Source of the DNA: CADEED01 sp964444835
GTDB taxonomy: Bacteria > Pseudomonadota > Gammaproteobacteria > Steroidobacterales > Steroidobacteraceae
Direction: 5' to 3'
NCBI GenBank assembly: GCA_964444835.1
Contig: CAYUIT010000006.1
Span: 52,627 to 116,626, forward strand
DNA length: 64,000 bases
Numbering within the stretch: position 1 is the first letter of the stretch; every line of letters starts with the position of its first letter. A program made the position numbers and the translations under genes. Under the pieces are notes generated by a model, which was not told the origin of the DNA, did no database searches, and saw nothing but the letters and a program-made list of their open reading frames with translations. Shown here in pieces: positions 63,113 through 64,000 of the stretch.

Positions 63113-63259
63113 TCACTGTGCTCGCGTCACCGACATCACGATGAACGCGAGGTAGAACGCCAGCGCGACGAGCCCGAGCACGATCGCCGAACGGCGCACA
63201 CGCGCGCGGCGCTCCATGTCGAGATCGGTCGTGGCGTTGGGGCGCGAGTCGTTAGTCAC
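63113..63259 (-). CDS. Small membrane protein between ctaD and ctaG
   Basis: Frame of 48 codons with GTG start at 63259 and TGA at 63113-63115: MTNDSRPNATTDLDMERRAR then a basic stretch and one membrane span (SAIVLGLVALAFYLAFIVMSV). Too short for most ORF callers but placed tightly between the ctaD stop (13 bases) and ctaG start (7 bases), as are small oxidase-assembly proteins in other proteobacteria. A weak GAGG lies about 14 bases ahead. An internal ATG 14 codons in is an alternative start. Confidence 0.72.
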   Translation of the reverse strand: MTNDSRPNATTDLDMERRARVRRSAIVLGLVALAFYLAFIVMSVTRAQ

Positions 63260-63271
63260 TTGTTAGCAACC

Positions 63272-64000
63272 TCAGGCCGCGTGTTCCGCGCCACGCGCAA
63301 TCACGGCAGGTGACGGTGGTGTCTCCCAGCTGTGATACGGCGCCGGCGAGGGCAGCTCCCACTCGAGGCCCCTCGCACCTTCCCACGAACGGTCCGCAGC
63401 CTTCTCACCCGACTTCACGCACTTCCAAATGATGTACGGGAACAGCAGTTGCGAGAACCCGAACATGAACGCGCCGATCGACGACACCATGTTCCAGTCT
63501 GCAAACTGAGTCGAGTAGTCCGGAATGCGGCGCGGCATCCCCGCGAGGCCGAGGAAGTGCTGCGGGAAGAACAGCACGTTCACACCGATCGTCGACAACC
63601 AGAAATGCCAATTGGCGAGCTTGTGGCTGTACATCTTGCCGGTCCACTTCGGCAACCAGTAGTACACGCCTGCCATGATCGCGAACACGGCACCGGGCAC
63701 GAGCACGTAGTGGAAGTGCGCCACCACGAAGTAGGTATCGTGGTACTGGAAGTCCGCCGGGACGATCGCGAGCATCAAGCCCGAGAAGCCGCCGAGCGTG
63801 AATAGGAACAGGAACGCGAGTGCGAACAGCATCGGCGGCTCGAACGTGATCGAGCCCTTCCACATCGTTGCGCACCAGTTGAACACCTTCACGCCCGTCG
63901 GTACGGCGATCAACATCGTCGACAGCATGAAGAACAACTGACCCGCGAGCGGCATGCCCACCGTGAACATGTGGTGCGCCCACACGATGAACGACAGGAA
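63272..64000 (-). CDS. ctaD: Cytochrome c oxidase subunit I, C-terminal part
   Basis: Partial gene; the frame runs off the right edge, so only the last 243 or so codons are seen. WAHHMFTVGMP holds the copper-B His pair and DTYFVVAHFHYVLVPGAVFA the two haem-binding His. The tail GLEWELPSPAPYHSWETPP is typical. It is the catalytic subunit of the aa3-type oxidase that reduces oxygen and pumps protons. Confidence 0.97.
   Translation of the reverse strand, partial: FLSFIVWAHHMFTVGMPLAGQLFFMLSTMLIAVPTGVKVFNWCATMWKGSITFEPPMLFALAFLFLFTLGGFSGLMLAIVPADFQYHDTYFVVAHFHYVLVPGAVFAIMAGVYYWLPKWTGKMYSHKLANWHFWLSTIGVNVLFFPQHFLGLAGMPRRIPDYSTQFADWNMVSSIGAFMFGFSQLLFPYIIWKCVKSGEKAADRSWEGARGLEWELPSPAPYHSWETPPSPAVIARGAEHAA

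Overview
The window looks like chromosome of a GC-rich, aerobic Gram-negative bacterium, most likely a gammaproteobacterium near the Steroidobacterales/Xanthomonadales. Pointers are an aa3-type cytochrome c oxidase locus with ctaG, a TonB-dependent receptor, an exported KatG, Tat-exported DUF1838 and flavin proteins, a Lrp/AsnC regulator and a BlaI/M56 pair. The taxonomic placement is inference. I see no rRNA, tRNA, CRISPR array, prophage or insertion sequence. A run of 100 Ns at 52291-52390 shows this is a scaffolded draft assembly.

Layout. 1-2460: exported catalase-peroxidase katG with a terminator and an OxyR-like site. 2454-7831: a coupled minus-strand operon (two alpha/beta hydrolases, a DUF1838 protein, a lipoprotein) divergent from a Tat-exported amine-oxidase flavoprotein. 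7845-11735: DNA glycosylase tag, a DUF1963 protein, an ornithine cyclodeaminase homologue and small envelope proteins. 11785-16992: a plus-strand operon of a secreted TPR-CHAT protease, a lipoprotein, an ECF sigma factor and a zinc-finger anti-sigma factor. 16993-18891: a three-gene set (FeeM-like N-acyltransferase, haem-oxygenase-like di-iron protein, isoprenylcysteine-methyltransferase-like protein). 19927-23657: TonB receptor divergent from a PepSY membrane protein. 23651-26890: Lrp regulator, a HAD protein lacking its nucleophile, a double GNAT and a DUF1624 acyltransferase. 27092-35346: an amine/peptide catabolic region (ABC importer without a binding protein, PuuB-like oxidase, haloacid dehalogenase) divergent from a class III aminotransferase and a tartrate/malate dehydrogenase. 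35587-36183: an Hcp-like protein with a Sec signal.

36301-42572: a 5-oxoproline use operon (5-oxoprolinase/hydantoinase, DUF969 and DUF979 permease subunits, DUF2891), followed by an NCS1 permease, a SUFU-domain protein and a Ca2+/H+ antiporter. 47596-50654: two small self-regulated modules, a DUF2178-like membrane protein with an XRE repressor and a BlaI/M56 peptidase pair, each with clear repeated operator candidates. 51235-61463: a five-gene operon (DUF4132, MoxR AAA ATPase, DUF5682, VWA, SWIM zinc finger) matching the order of E. coli yehI-L-M-P-Q, function unknown. 61590-64000: cytochrome c oxidase genes ctaE, ctaG, a 48-codon membrane ORF, and ctaD running off the right edge.

The two least understood systems are the TPR-CHAT/ECF-sigma operon, which looks like a protease-linked sigma switch, and the MoxR-VWA-SWIM operon. 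At the DNA level the heptamer CTAACAA/TTGTTAG recurs about every 1.7 kb across genes of all kinds and in different reading frames.
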